A stretch of 64,000 bases of DNA, from contig NC_064048.1 in assembly GCF_932526225.1 (NCBI RefSeq), forward strand, positions 11,787,665-11,851,664. Reading direction: 5' to 3'. The stretch is from Nematostella vectensis (Eukaryota; Cnidaria; Anthozoa; Actiniaria; Edwardsiidae). The number at the start of each line of letters is the position of its first letter. The first letter of the stretch is position 1. The position numbers were made by a program, and so were the translations under genes. The notes under the pieces are model-generated. The model was given only the letters and a program-made list of their open reading frames with translations. It was not told where the DNA came from and did no database searches. Below, piece after piece: positions 8,548 through 22,211 of the stretch.

Positions 8548-9657
8548 CCTTTAATGAGTGGAGAGGGGAGGGATACAAGTTTATTAAAAGTCTATTTGTG
8601 AGACCAACAAACTGGTTGAAAGAACAAGCGTGTTAATAGTAAAACAATTATTTGATTACAAAACTACTGTAGATTCCTTTGCACCAAGATAATAACACAC
8701 ATTATTTTGTTTGTTATTTAGGAGGAACGATACGAGCTCTACGAGACAAATGAGAAGTATTTATTACTCATCTAAATTATACACGTAAATAATAATATTC
8801 AAAAGAACTACTGTAACTAAGTAAGTAACACTCACATGTTTTTAAAATTTTAAATAAGTATACAGTTTCATTCAGATACATCTTGTGGTCACTGTGCCAT
8901 CTACAGGGCCATACCCAAAGCACCTGTGCACCCCATCCAACTAAGGGCATCGGCTGCACAGATGTTCCTGATAAATGGGGCAGGAAAATTTTCCGCGACA
9001 CCGTGCTTTCATGGTCCCCCATGATTCCTTGTTGGGTGAAGCCCCTCTAGATGTTGACATGTCAACTTCGCAGTCACATGAAAGAAATGTCTAATAGTGT
9101 TTTGCAGTCAAGTTGGTTTACGATAATTGGTTACAATAGTTGGTTACAATAATTTTGAAAAATTGTTATCATAGCTATGGTCAAATACTGTACATAGAAC
9201 TGCAAATAAAAAGACTAAAAAAATAATAATAAAAATAAAGCAAAACTAAAAGTAAAGCAAAAAACGACAGAGACATTCTGTACACAATAAAAGACAATGC
9301 GCCCGCGTGCGTTACGATGCCACGCCGACATAGCGAGCCCCCAAGGGACCCAAAACGCCCACATAGACCTGTATTTTTTTCATCCTATATCTCAGCGAGC
9401 TGTGCGTGGCGTAACCGTATTACAGGCCTGGGATCCTGGTTATTGTCCTCCCCATTAATGCGCGGGTTGGAATACCTTGCAAGAGTGTTGTACAGCATAT
9501 TCGCCGGAAATATCGGTGCTTGGGGCCTTCGGGTTCTTTACAGCCTTCCGTAAAAGCCTTGTGCTGCCATACCGATAGGGTAATCCGTATGTATGGTTTC
9601 CGTTTTGTTCTTTAGGCCGGGTTCGATCCCAGGCCAATGGCCTTTTTTTTTCTCTAT

Positions 9658-9702
<45 letters not shown>

Positions 9703-10262
9703 GTTCAAGATAACGTTTTTTAGTATTTTTTTATAATACTCATCAAAAAAGTGGTGTGACATAGGTTCGTCTACCTGATCCAGGATACTAAAGATACAGG
9801 CTTGATATGCATTATATACAGCTAGCAAAATGAGCTTGCTAGCTTTACTGATTATTTGTATTCGATATTTTCCTAGTAAGAGAACAAAAATAAAAAGCAA
9901 AGAGTCGAGGAAGTAAACAAGTTATGTGATCTTTAATGTTTTATTAGGAGGGGTACATTTTGTACAAAGAAGCATACATAGAATATGCTTAAAAGTGCAG
10001 TGTGATGAAGAGCTTTGCAATAGCTATCCGGCCAGGACACAATGAATTTCAGTCAAATTCTAATGTTGACCTAAGAGCCTTTGGTCCATGTGGAAGACTT
10101 AAATTCAAAGGAAATGCCCACAAACTGTCAATAAACATTCAGTAAAATATCGAATATTATTTTAACAAAGCATTGACAACTATTAAAGTTCAACTGTGTG
10201 TAGACAATTGAAAGCCTACAAGAAACACTGACTCCAGACATGCGCAGTGCCATGACGCTGCC
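8548..10262 (+). repeat. Repeat unit 6 (1715 bp)
   Basis: RNA candidate at 9382-9651; T39 tract at 9659-9697. The A run before the AAT repeats is 7 instead of 8, and the T run upstream of the A box is 7 instead of 8. Private substitutions: A at 9577, inside the RNA candidate, and A at 10026. Confidence 0.97.
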
Positions 10263-11374
10263 CCTTTAATGAGTGGAGAGGGGAGGGATACAAGTTTATT
10301 AAAAGTCTATTTGTGAGACCAACAAACTGGTTGAAAGAACAAGCGTGTTAATAGTAAAACAATTATTTGATTACAAAACTACTGTAGATTCCTTTGCACC
10401 AAGATAATAACACACATTATTTTGTTTGTTATTTAGGAGGAACGATACGAGCTCTACGAGACAAATGAGAAGTATTTATTACTCATCTAAATTATACACG
10501 TAAATAATAATATTCAAAAGAACTACTGTAACTAAGTAAGTAACACTCACATGTTTTTAAAATTTTAAATAAGTATACAGTTTCATTCAGATACATCTTG
10601 TGGTCACTGTGCCATCTACAGGGCCATACCCAAAGCACCTGTGCACCCCATCCAACTAAGGGCATCGGCTGCACAGATGTTCCTGATAAATGGGGCAGGA
10701 AAATTTTCCGCGACACCGTGCTTTCATGGTCCCCCATGATTCCTTGTTGGGTGAAGCCCCTCTAGATGTTGACATGTCAACTTCGCAGTCACATGAAAGA
10801 AATGTCTAATAGTGTTTTGCAGTCAAGTTGGTTTACGATAATTGGTTACAATAGTTGGTTACAATAATTTTGAAAAATTGTTATCATAGCTATGGTCAAA
10901 TACTGTACATAGAACTGCAAATAAAAAGACTAAAAAAAATAATAATAAAAATAAAGCAAAACTAAAAGTAAAGCAAAAAACGACAGAGACATTCTGTACA
11001 CAATAAAAGACAATGCGCCCGCGTGCGTTACGATGCCACGCCGACATAGCGAGCCCCCAAGGGACCCAAAACGCCCACATAGACCTGTATTTTTTTTCAT
11101 CCTATATCTCAGCGAGCTGTGCGTGGCGTAACCGTATTACAGGCCTGGGATCCTGGTTATTGTCCTCCCCATTAATGCGCGGGTTGGAATACCTTGCAAG
11201 AGTGTTGTACAGCATATTCGCCGGAAATATCGGTGCTTGGGGCCTTCGGGTTCTTTACAGCCTTCCGTAAAAGCCTTGTGCTGCCATACCGATTGGGTAA
11301 TCCGTATGTATGGTTTCCGTTTTGTTCTTTAGGCCGGGTTCGATCCCAGGCCAATGGCCTTTTTTTTTCTCTAT

Positions 11375-11410
<36 letters not shown>

Positions 11411-11970
11411 GTTCAAGATAACGTTTTTTAGTATTTTTTTATAATACTCATCAAAAAAGTGGTGTGACATAGGTTCGTCTACCTGATCCAGGATACTAAA
11501 GATACAGGCTTGATATGCATTATATACAGCTAGCAAAATGAGCTTGCTAGCTTTACTGATTATTTGTATTCGATATTTTCCTAGTAAGAGAACAAAAATA
11601 AAAAGCAAAGAGTCGAGGAAGTAAACAAGTTATGTGATCTTTAATGTTTTATTAGGAGGGGTACATTTTGTACAAAGAAGCATACATAGAATATGCTTAA
11701 AAGTGCAGTGTGATGAAGAGCTTTGCAATAGCTCTCCGGCCAGGACACAATGAATTTCAGTCAAATTCTAATGTTGACCTAAGAGCCTTTGGTCCATGTG
11801 GAAGACTTAAATTCAAAGGAAATGCCCACAAACTGTCAATAAACATTCAGTAAAATATCGAATATTATTTTAACAAAGCATTGACAACTATTAAAGTTCA
11901 ACTGTGTGTAGACAATTGAAAGCCTACAAGAAACACTGACTCCAGACATGCGCAGTGCCATGACGCTGCA
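10263..11970 (+). repeat. Repeat unit 7 (1708 bp)
   Basis: RNA candidate at 11099-11368; T29 tract at 11377-11405. A replaces C at its last base (11970), in the C run before the unit start. Confidence 0.97.
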
Positions 11971-13070
11971 CCTTTAATGAGTGGAGAGGGGAGGGATACA
12001 AGTTTATTAAAAGTATATTTGTGAGACCAACAAACTGGTTGAAAGAACAAGCGTGTTAATAGTAAAACAATTATTTGATTACAAAACTACTGTAGATTCC
12101 TTTGCACCAAGATAATAACACACATTATTTTGTTTGTTATTTAGGAGGAACGATACGAGCTCTACGAGACAAATGAGAAGTATTTATTACTCATCTAAAT
12201 TATACACGTAAATAATAATATTCAAAAGAACTACTGTAACTAAGTAAGTAACACTCACATGTTTTTAAAATTTTAAATAAGTATACAGTTTCATTCAGAT
12301 ACATCTTGTGGTCACTGTGCCATCTACAGGGCCATACCCAAAGCACCTGTGCACCCCATCCAACTAAGGGCATCGGCTGCACAGATGTTCCTGATAAATG
12401 GGGCAGGAAAATTTTCCGCGACACCGTGCTTTCATGGTCCCCCATGATTCCTTGTTGGGTGAAGCCCCTCTAGATGTTGACATGTCAACTTCGCAGTCAC
12501 ATGAAAGAAATGTCTAATAGTGTTTTGCAGTCAAGTTGGTTTACGATAATTGGTTACAATAATTTTGAAAAATTGTTATCATAGCTATGGTCAAATACTG
12601 TACATAGAACTGCAAATAAAAAGACTAAAAAAAATAATAATAAAAATAAAGCAAAACTAAAAGTAAAGCAAAAAACGACAGAGACATTCTGTACACAATA
12701 AAAGACAATGCGCCCGCGTGCGTTACGATGCCACGCCGACATAGCGAGCCCCCAAGGGACCCAAAACGCCCACATAGACCTGTATTTTTTTTCATCCTAT
12801 ATCTCACCGAGCTGTGCGTGGCGTAACCGTATTACAGGCCTGGGATCCTGGTTATTGTCCTCCCCATTAATGCGCGGGTTGGAATACCTTGCAAGAGTGT
12901 TGTACAGCATATTCGCCGGAAATATCGGTGCTTGGGGCCTTCGGGTTCTTTACAGCCTTCCGTAAAAGCCTTGTGCTGCCATACCGATTGGGTAATCCGT
13001 ATGTATGGTTTCCGTTTTGTTCTTTAGGCCGGGTTCGATCCCAGGCCAATGGCCTTTTTTTTTCTCTATG

Positions 13071-13104
<34 letters not shown>

Positions 13105-13664
13105 GTTCAAGATAACGTTTTTTAGTATTTTTTTATAATACTCATCAAAAAAGTGGTGTGACATAGGTTCGTCTACCTGATCCTGTATACTAAAGATACA
13201 GGCTTGATATGCATTATATACAGCTAGCAAAATGAGCTTGCTAGCTTTACTGATTATTTGTATTCGATATTTTCCTAGTAAGAGAACAAAAATAAAAAGC
13301 AAAGAGTCGAGGAAGTAAACAAGTTATGTGATCTTTAATGTTTTATTAGGAGGGGTACATTTTGTACAAAGAAGCATACATAGAATATGCTTAAAAGTGC
13401 AGTGTGATGAAGAGCTTTGCAATAGCTCTCCGGCCAGGACACAATGAATTTCAGTCAAATTCTAATGTTGACCTAAGAGCCTTTGGTCCATGTGGAAGAC
13501 TTAAATTCAAAGGAAATGCCCACAAACTGTCAATAAACATTCAGTAAAATATCGAATATTATTTTAACAAAGCATTGACAACTATTAAAGTTCAACTGTG
13601 TGTAGACAATTGAAAGCCTACAAGAAACACTGACTCCAGACATGCGCAGTGCCATGACGCTGCC
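11971..13664 (+). repeat. Repeat unit 8 (1694 bp), 13-bp contraction
   Basis: One copy of the 13-bp direct repeat near 12550 is missing. RNA candidate at 12794-13063 with G to C at 12807 inside the A-box-like element; T29 tract at 13071-13099. T at 13184 and 13186 and the 13-bp loss are shared with unit 15. Private A at 12015. Confidence 0.97.
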
Positions 13665-15367
13665 CCTTTAATGAGTGGAGAGGGGAGGGATACAAGTTTA
13701 TTAAAAGTCTATTTGTGAGACCAACAAACTGGTTGAAAGAACAAGCGTGTTAATAGTAAAACAATTATTTGATTACAAAACTACTGTAGATTCCTTTGCA
13801 CCAAGATAATAACACACATTATTTTGTTTGTTATTTAGGAGGAACGATACGAGCTCTACGAGACAAATGAGAAGTATTTATTACTCATCTAAGTTATACA
13901 CGTAAATAATAATATTCAAAAGAACTACTGTAACTAAGTAAGTAACACTCACATGTTTTTAAAATTTTAAATAAGTATACAGTTTCATTCAGATACATCT
14001 TGTGGTCACTGTGCCATCTACAGGGCCATACCCAAAGCACCTGTGCACCCCATCCAACTAAGGGCATCGGCTGCACAGATGTTCCTGATAAATGGGGCAG
14101 GAAAATTTACCGCGACACCGTGCTTTCATGGTCCCCCATGATTCCTTGTTGGGTGAAGCCCCTCTAGATGTTGACATGTCAACTTCGCAGTCACATGAAA
14201 GAAATGTCTAATAGTGTTTTGCAGTCAAGTTGGTTTACGATAATTGGTTACAATAGTTGGTTACAATAATTTTGAAAAATTGTTATCATAGCTATGGTCA
14301 AATACTGTACATAGAACTGCAAATAAAAAGACTAAAAAAATAATAATAAAAATAAAGCAAAACTAAAAGTAAAGCAAAAAACGACAGAGACATTCTGTAC
14401 ACAATAAAAGACAATGCGCCCGCGTGCGTTACGATGCCACGCCGACATAGCGAGCCCCCAAGGGACCCAAAACGCCCACATAGACCTGTATTTTTTTTCA
14501 TCCTATATCTCAGCGAGCTGTGCGTGGCGTAACCGTATTACAGGCCTGGGATCCTGGTTATTGTCCTCCCCATTAATGCGCGGGTTGGAATACCTTGCAA
14601 GAGTGTTGTACAGCATATTCGCCGGAAATATCGGTGCTTGGGGCCTTCGGGTTCTTTACAGCCTTCCGTAAAAGCCTTGTGCTGCCATACCGATTGGGTA
14701 ATCCGTATGTATGGTTTCCGTTTTGTTCTTTAGGCCGGGTTCGATCCCAGGCCAATGGCCTTTTTTTTTCTCTATGATTTTTTTTTTTTTTTTTTTTTTT
14801 TTACACAGTTCAAGATAACGTTTTTTAGTATTTTTTTATAATACTCATCAAAAAAGTGGTGTGACATAGGTTCGTCTACCTGATCCAGGATACTAAAGAT
14901 ACAGGCTTGATATGCATTATATACAGCTAGCAAAATGAGCTTGCTAGCTTTACTGATTATTTGTATTCGATATTTTCCTAGTAAGAGAACAAAAATAAAA
15001 AGCAAAGAGTCGAGGAAGTAAACAAGTTATGTGATCTTTAATGTTTTATTAGGAGGGGTACATTTTGTACAAAGAAGCATACATAGAATATGCTTAAAAG
15101 TGCAGTGTGATGAAGAGCTTTGCAATAGCTCTCCGGCCAGGACACAATGAATTTCAGTCAAATTCTAATGTTGACCTAAGAGCCTTTGGTCCATGTGGAA
15201 GACTTAAATTCAAAGGAAATGCCCACAAACTGTCAATAAACATTCAGTAAAATATCGAATATTATTTTAACAAAGCATTGACAACTATTAAAGTTCAACT
15301 GTGTGTAGACAATTGAAAGCCTACAAGAAACACTGACTCCAGACATGCGCAGTGCCATGACGCTGCC
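13665..15367 (+). repeat. Repeat unit 9 (1703 bp)
   Basis: RNA candidate at 14500-14769; T25 tract at 14778-14802, preceded by A instead of G (14777). G at 13893, A at 14109, a 7-base A run and the A before the T tract all recur together in unit 16 and nowhere else as a set. Confidence 0.97.
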
Positions 15368-16479
15368 CCTTTAATGAGTGGAGAGGGGAGGGATACAAGT
15401 TTATTAAAAGTCTATTTGTGAGACCAACAAACTGGTTGAAAGAACAAGCGTGTTAATAGTAAAACAATTATTTGATTACAAAACTACTGTAGATTCCTTT
15501 GCACCAAGATAATAACACACATTATTTTGTTTGTTATTTAGGAGGAACGATACGAGCTCTACGAGACAAATGAGAAGTATTTATTACTCATCTAAATTAT
15601 ACACGTAAATAATAATATTCAAAAGAACTACTGTAACTAAGTAAGTAACACTCACATGTTTTTAAAATTTTAAATAAGTATACAGTTTCATTCAGATACA
15701 TCTTGTGGTCACTGTGCCATCTACAGGGCCATACCCAAAGCACCTGTGCACCCCATCCAACTAAGGGCATCGGCTGCACAGATGTTCCTGATAAATGGGG
15801 CAGGAAAATTTTCCGCGACACCGTGCTTTCATGGTCCCCCATGATTCCTTGTTGGGTGAAGCCCCTCTAGATGTTGACATGTCAACTTCGCAGTCACATG
15901 AAAGAAATGTCTAATAGTGTTTTGCAGTCAAGTTGGTTTACGATAATTGGTTACAATAGTTGGTTACAATAATTTTGAAAAATTGTTATCATAGCTATGG
16001 TCAAATACTGTACATAGAACTGCAAATAAAAAGACTAAAAAAAATAATAATAAAAATAAAGCAAAACTAAAAGTAAAGCAAAAAACGACAGAGACATTCT
16101 GTACACAATAAAAGACAATGCGCCCGCGTGCGTTACGATGCCACGCCGACATAGCGAGCCCCCAAGGGACCCAAAACGCCCACATAGACCTGTATTTTTT
16201 TTCATCCTATATCTCAGCGAGCTGTGCGTGGCGTAACCGTATTACAGGCCTGGGATCCTGGTTATTGTCCTCCCCATTAATGCGCGGGTTGGAATACCTT
16301 GCAAGAGTGTTGTACAGCATATTCGCCGGAAATATCGGTGCTTGGGGCCTTCGGGTTCTTTACAGCCTTCCGTAAAAGCCTTGTGCTGCCATACCGATTG
16401 GGTAATCCGTATGTATGGTTTCCGTTTTGTTCTTTAGGCCGGGTTCGATCCCAGGCCAATGGCCTTTTTTTTTCTCTAT

Positions 16480-16515
<36 letters not shown>

Positions 16516-17075
16516 GTTCAAGATAACGTTTTTTAGTATTTTTTTATAATACTCATCAAAAAAGTGGTGTGACATAGGTTCGTCTACCTGATCCAGGATA
16601 CTAAAGATACAGGCTTGATATGCATTATATACAGCTAGCAAAATGAGCTTGCTAGCTTTACTGATTATTTGTATTCGATATTTTCCTAGTAAGAGAACAA
16701 AAATAAAAAGCAAAGAGTCGAGGAAGTAAACAAGTTATGTGATCTTTAATGTTTTATTAGGAGGGGTACATTTTGTACAAAGAAGCATACATAGAATATG
16801 CTTAAAAGTGCAGTGTGATGAAGAGCTTTGCAATAGCTCTCCGGCCAGGACACAATGAATTTCAGTCAAATTCTAATGTTGACCTAAGAGCCTTTGGTCC
16901 ATGTGGAAGACTTAAATTCAAAGGAAATGCCCACAAACTGTCAATAAACATTCAGTAAAATATCGAATATTATTTTAACAAAGCATTGACAACTATTAAA
17001 GTTCAACTGTGTGTAGACAATTGAAAGCCTACAAGAAACACTGACTTCAGACATGCGCAGTGCCATGACGCTGCC
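15368..17075 (+). repeat. Repeat unit 10 (1708 bp)
   Basis: RNA candidate at 16204-16473; T29 tract at 16482-16510. Private T at 17046 near the unit end. Confidence 0.97.
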
Positions 17076-18187
17076 CCTTTAATGAGTGGAGAGGGGAGGG
17101 ATACAAGTTTATTAAAAGTCTATTTGTGAGACCAACAAACTGGTTGAAAGAACAAGCGTGTTAATAGTAAAACAATTATTTGATTACAAAACTACTGTAG
17201 ATTCCTTTGCACCAAGATAATAACACACATTATTTTGTTTGTTATTTAGGAGGAACGATACGAGCTCTACGAGACAAATGAGAAGTATTTATTACTCATC
17301 TAAATTATACACGTAAATAATAATATTCAAAAGAACTACTGTAACTAAGTAAGTAACACTCACATGTTTTTAAAATTTTAAATAAGTATACAGTTTCATT
17401 CAGATACATCTTGTGGTCACTGTGCCATCTACAGGGCCATACCCAAAGCACCTGTGCACCCCATCCAACTAAGGGCATCGGCTGCACAGATGTTCCTGAT
17501 AAATGGGGCAGGAAAATTTTCCGCGACACCGTGCTTTCATGGTCCCCCATGATTCCTTGTTGGGTGAAGCCCCTCTAGATGTTGACATGTCAACTTCGCA
17601 GTCACATGAAAGAAATGTCTAATAGTGTTTTGCAGTCAAGTTGGTTTACGATAATTGGTTACAATAGTTGGTTACAATAATTTTGAAAAATTGTTATCAT
17701 AGCTATGGTCAAATACTGTACATAGAACTGCAAATAAAAAGACTAAAAAAAATAATAATAAAAATAAAGCAAAACTAAAAGTAAAGCAAAAAACGACAGA
17801 GACATTCTGTACACAATAAAAGACAATGCGCCCGCGTGCGTTACGATGCCACGCCGACATAGCGAGCCCCCAAGGGACCCAAAACGCCCACATAGACCTG
17901 TATTTTTTTTCATCCTATATCTCAGCGAGCTGTGCGTGGCGTAACCGTATTACAGGCCTGGGATCCTGGTTATTGTCCTCCCCATTAATGCGCGGGTTGG
18001 AATACCTTGCAAGAGTGTTGTACAGCATATTCGCCGGAAATATCGGTGCTTGGGGCCTTCGGGTTCTTTACAGCCTTCCGTAAAAGCCTTGTGCTGCCAT
18101 ACCGATTGGGTAATCCGTATGTATGGTTTCCGTTTTGTTCTTTAGGCCGGGTTCGATCCCAGGCCAATGGCCTTTTTTTTTCTCTAT

Positions 18188-18222
<35 letters not shown>

Positions 18223-18782
18223 GTTCAAGATAACGTTTTTTAGTATTTTTTTATAATACTCATCAAAAAAGTGGTGTGACATAGGTTCGTCTACCTGATC
18301 CAGGATACTAAAGATACAGGCTTGATATGCATTATATACAGCTAGCAAAATGAGCTTGCTAGCTTTACTGATTATTTGTATTCGATATTTTCCTAGTAAG
18401 AGAACAAAAATAAAAAGCAAAGAGTCGAGGAAGTAAACAAGTTATGTGATCTTTAATGTTTTATTAGGAGGGGTACATTTTGTACAAAGAAGCATACATA
18501 GAATATGCTTAAAAGTGCAGTGTGATGAAGAGCTTTGCAATAGCTCTCCGGCCAGGACACAATGAATTTCAGTCAAATTCTAATGTTGACCTAAGAGCCT
18601 TTGGTCCATGTGGAAGACTTAAATTCAAAGGAAATGCCCACAAACTGTCAATAAACATTCAGTAAAATATCGAATATTATTTTAACAAAGCATTGACAAC
18701 TATTAAAGTTCAACTGTGTGTAGACAATTGAAAGCCTACAAGAAACACTGACTCCAGACATGCGCAGTGCCATGACGCTGCC
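17076..18782 (+). repeat. Repeat unit 11 (1707 bp)
   Basis: RNA candidate at 17912-18181; T28 tract at 18190-18217. No private substitution seen. Confidence 0.97.
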
Positions 18783-19910
18783 CCTTTAATGAGTGGAGAG
18801 GGGAGGGATACAAGTTTATTAAAAGTCTATTTGTGAGACCAACAAACTGGTTGAAAGAACAAGCGTGTTAATAGTAAAACAATTATTTGATTACAAAACT
18901 ACTGTAGATTCCTTTGCACCAAGATAATAACACACATTATTTTGTTTGTTATTTAGGAGGAACGATACGAGCTCTACGAGACAAATGAGAAGTATTTATT
19001 ACTCATCTAAATTATACACGTAAATAATAATATTCAAAAGAACTACTGTAACTAAGTAAGTAACACTCACATGTTTTTAAAATTTTAAATAAGTATACAG
19101 TTTCATTCAGATACATCTTGTGGTCACTGTGCCATCTACAGGGCCATACCCAAAGCACCTGTGCACCCCATCCAACTAAGGGCATCGGCTGCACAGATGT
19201 TCCTGATAAATGGGGCAGGAAAATTTTCCGCGACACCGTGCTTTCATGGTCCCCCATGATTCCTTGTTGGGTGAAGCCCCTCTAGATGTTGACATGTCAA
19301 CTTCGCAGTCACATGAAAGAAATGTCTAATAGTGTTTTGCAGTCAAGTTGGTTTACGATAATTGGTTACAATAGTTGGTTACAATAATTTTGAAAAATTG
19401 TTATCATAGCTATGGTCAAATACTGTACATAGAACTGCAAATAAAAAGACTAAAAAAAATAATAATAAAAATAAAGCAAAACTAAAAGTAAAGCAAAAAA
19501 CGACAGAGACATTCTGTACACAATAAAAGACAATGCGCCCGCGTGCGTTACGATGCCACGCCGACATAGCGAGCCCCCAAGGGACCCAAAACGCCCACAT
19601 AGACCTGTATTTTTTTTCATCCTATATCTCAGCGAGCTGTGCGTGGCGTAACCGTGCGTGGCGTAACCGTATTACAGGCCTGGGATCCTGGTTATTGTCC
19701 TCCCTATTAATGCGCGGGTTGGAATACCTTGCAAGAGTGTTGTACAGCATATTCGCCGGAAATATCGGTGCTTGGGGCCTTCGGGTTCTTTACAGCCTTC
19801 CGTAAAAGCCTTGTGCTGCCATACCGATTGGGTAATCCGTATGTATGGTTTCCGTTTTGTTCTTTAGGCCGGGTTCGATCCCAGGCCAATGGCCTTTTTT
19901 TTTCTCTATG

Positions 19911-19943
<33 letters not shown>

Positions 19944-20503
19944 GTTCAAGATAACGTTTTTTAGTATTTTTTTATAATACTCATCAAAAAAGTGGTGTGA
20001 CATAGGTTCGTCTACCTGATCCAGGATACTAAAGATACAGGCTTGATATGCATTATATACAGCTAGCAAAATGAGCTTGCTAGCTTTACTGATTATTTGT
20101 ATTCGATATTTTCCTAGTAAGAGAACAAAAATAAAAAGCAAAGAGTCGAGGAAGTAAACAAGTTATGTGATCTTTAATGTTTTATTAGGAGGGGTACATT
20201 TTGTACAAAGAAGCATACATAGAATATGCTTAAAAGTGCAGTGTGATGAAGAGCTTTGCAATAGCTCTCCGGCCAGGACACAATGAATTTCAGTCAAATT
20301 CTAATGTTGACCTAAGAGCCTTTGGTCCATGTGGAAGACTTAAATTCAAAGGAAATGCCCACAAACTGTCAATAAACATTCAGTAAAATATCGAATATTA
20401 TTTTAACAAAGCATTGACAACTATTAAAGTTCAACTGTGTGTAGACAATTGAAAGCCTACAAGAAACACTGACTCCAGACATGCGCAGTGCCATGACGCT
20501 GCC
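18783..20503 (+). repeat. Repeat unit 12 (1721 bp), 15-bp insertion in the RNA candidate
   Basis: RNA candidate at 19619-19903, lengthened by a perfect 15-bp tandem duplication (19641-19670). T at 19705 accompanies it. Both recur only in unit 18. T28 tract at 19911-19938. Confidence 0.97.
19641..19670 (+). repeat. 15-bp tandem duplication inside the unit 12 RNA candidate
   Basis: GCGTGGCGTAACCGT occurs twice in a row; all other units except 18 have it once. It lies between the A-box-like element and the left arm of the long-range stem, lengthening the A-B distance to 247. Confidence 0.95.
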
Positions 20504-21615
20504 CCTTTAATGAGTGGAGAGGGGAGGGATACAAGTTTATTAAAAGTCTATTTGTGAGACCAACAAACTGGTTGAAAGAACAAGCGTGTTAATAGTAAAA
20601 CAATTATTTGATTACAAAACTACTGTAGATTCCTTTGCACCAAGATAATAACACACATTATTTTGTTTGTTATTTAGGAGGAACGATACGAGCTCTACGA
20701 GACAAATGAGAAGTATTTATTACTCATCTAAATTATACACGTAAATAATAATATTCAAAAGAACTACTGTAACTAAGTAAGTAACACTCACATGTTTTTA
20801 AAATTTTAAATAAGTATACAGTTTCATTCAGATACATCTTGTGGTCACTGTGCCATCTACAGGGCCATACCCAAAGCACCTGTGCACCCCATCCAACTAA
20901 GGGCATCGGCTGCACAGATGTTCCTGATAAATGGGGCAGGAAAATTTTCCGCGACACCGTGCTTTCATGGTCCCCCATGATTCCTTGTTGGGTGAAGCCC
21001 CTCTAGATGTTGACATGTCAACTTCGCAGTCACATGAAAGAAATGTCTAATAGTGTTTTGCAGTCAAGTTGGTTTACGATAATTGGTTACAATAGTTGGT
21101 TACAATAATTTTGAAAAATTGTTATCATAGCTATGGTCAAATACTGTACATAGAACTGCAAATAAAAAGACTAAAAAAAATAATAATAAAAATAAAGCAA
21201 AACTAAAAGTAAAGCAAAAAACGACAGAGACATTCTGTACACAATAAAAGACAATGCGCCCGCGTGCGTTACGATGCCACGCCGACATAGCGAGCCCCCA
21301 AGGGACCCAAAACGCCCACATAGACCTGTATTTTTTTTCATCCTATATCTCAGCGAGCTGTGCGTGGCGTAACCGTATTACAGGCCTGGGATCCTGGTTA
21401 TTGTCCTCCCCATTAATGCGCGGGTTGGAATACCTTGCAAGAGTGTTGTACAGCATATTCGCCGGAAATATCGGTGCTTGGGGCCTTCGGGTTCTTTACA
21501 GCCTTCCGTAAAAGCCTTGTGCTGCCATACCGATTGGGTAATCCGTATGTATGGTTTCTGTTTTGTTCTTTAGGCCGGGTTCGATCCCAGGCCAATGGCC
21601 TTTTTTTTTCTCTAT

Positions 21616-21651
<36 letters not shown>

Positions 21652-22211
21652 GTTCAAGATAACGTTTTTTAGTATTTTTTTATAATACTCATCAAAAAAG
21701 TGGTGTGACATAGGTTCGTCTACCTGATCCAGGATACTAAAGATACAGGCTTGATATGCATTATATACAGCTAGCAAAATGAGCTTGCTAGCTTTACTGA
21801 TTATTTGTATTCGATATTTTCCTAGTAAGAGAACAAAAATAAAAAGCAAAGAGTCGAGGAAGTAAACAAGTTATGTGATCTTTAATGTTTTATTAGGAGG
21901 GGTACATTTTGTACAAAGAAGCATACATAGAATATGCTTAAAAGTGCAGTGTGATGAAGAGCTTTGCAATAGCTCTCCGGCCAGGACACAATGAATTTCA
22001 GTCAAATTCTAATGTTGACCTAAGAGCCTTTGGTCCATGTGGAAGACTTAAATTCAAAGGAAATGCCCACAAACTGTCAATAAACATTCAGTAAAATATC
22101 GAATATTATTTTAACAAAGCATTGACAACTATTAAAGTTCAACTGTGTGTAGACAATTGAAAGCCTACAAGAAACACTGACTCCAGACATGCGCAGTGCC
22201 ATGACGCTGCC
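20504..22211 (+). repeat. Repeat unit 13 (1708 bp)
   Basis: RNA candidate at 21340-21609; T29 tract at 21618-21646. A CpG to TpG change at 21559 is shared only with unit 22. Confidence 0.97.

Larger units (their letters stand above)
11971..20503 (+). repeat. Block of units 8-12, first copy of a multi-unit duplication
   Basis: Ordered markers: 13-bp loss and T at 13184/13186 (unit 8); G 13893, A 14109, 7-base A run, A before the T tract (unit 9); 15-bp duplication and T 19705 (unit 12). The same series recurs in units 15, 16 and 18. Confidence 0.8.
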
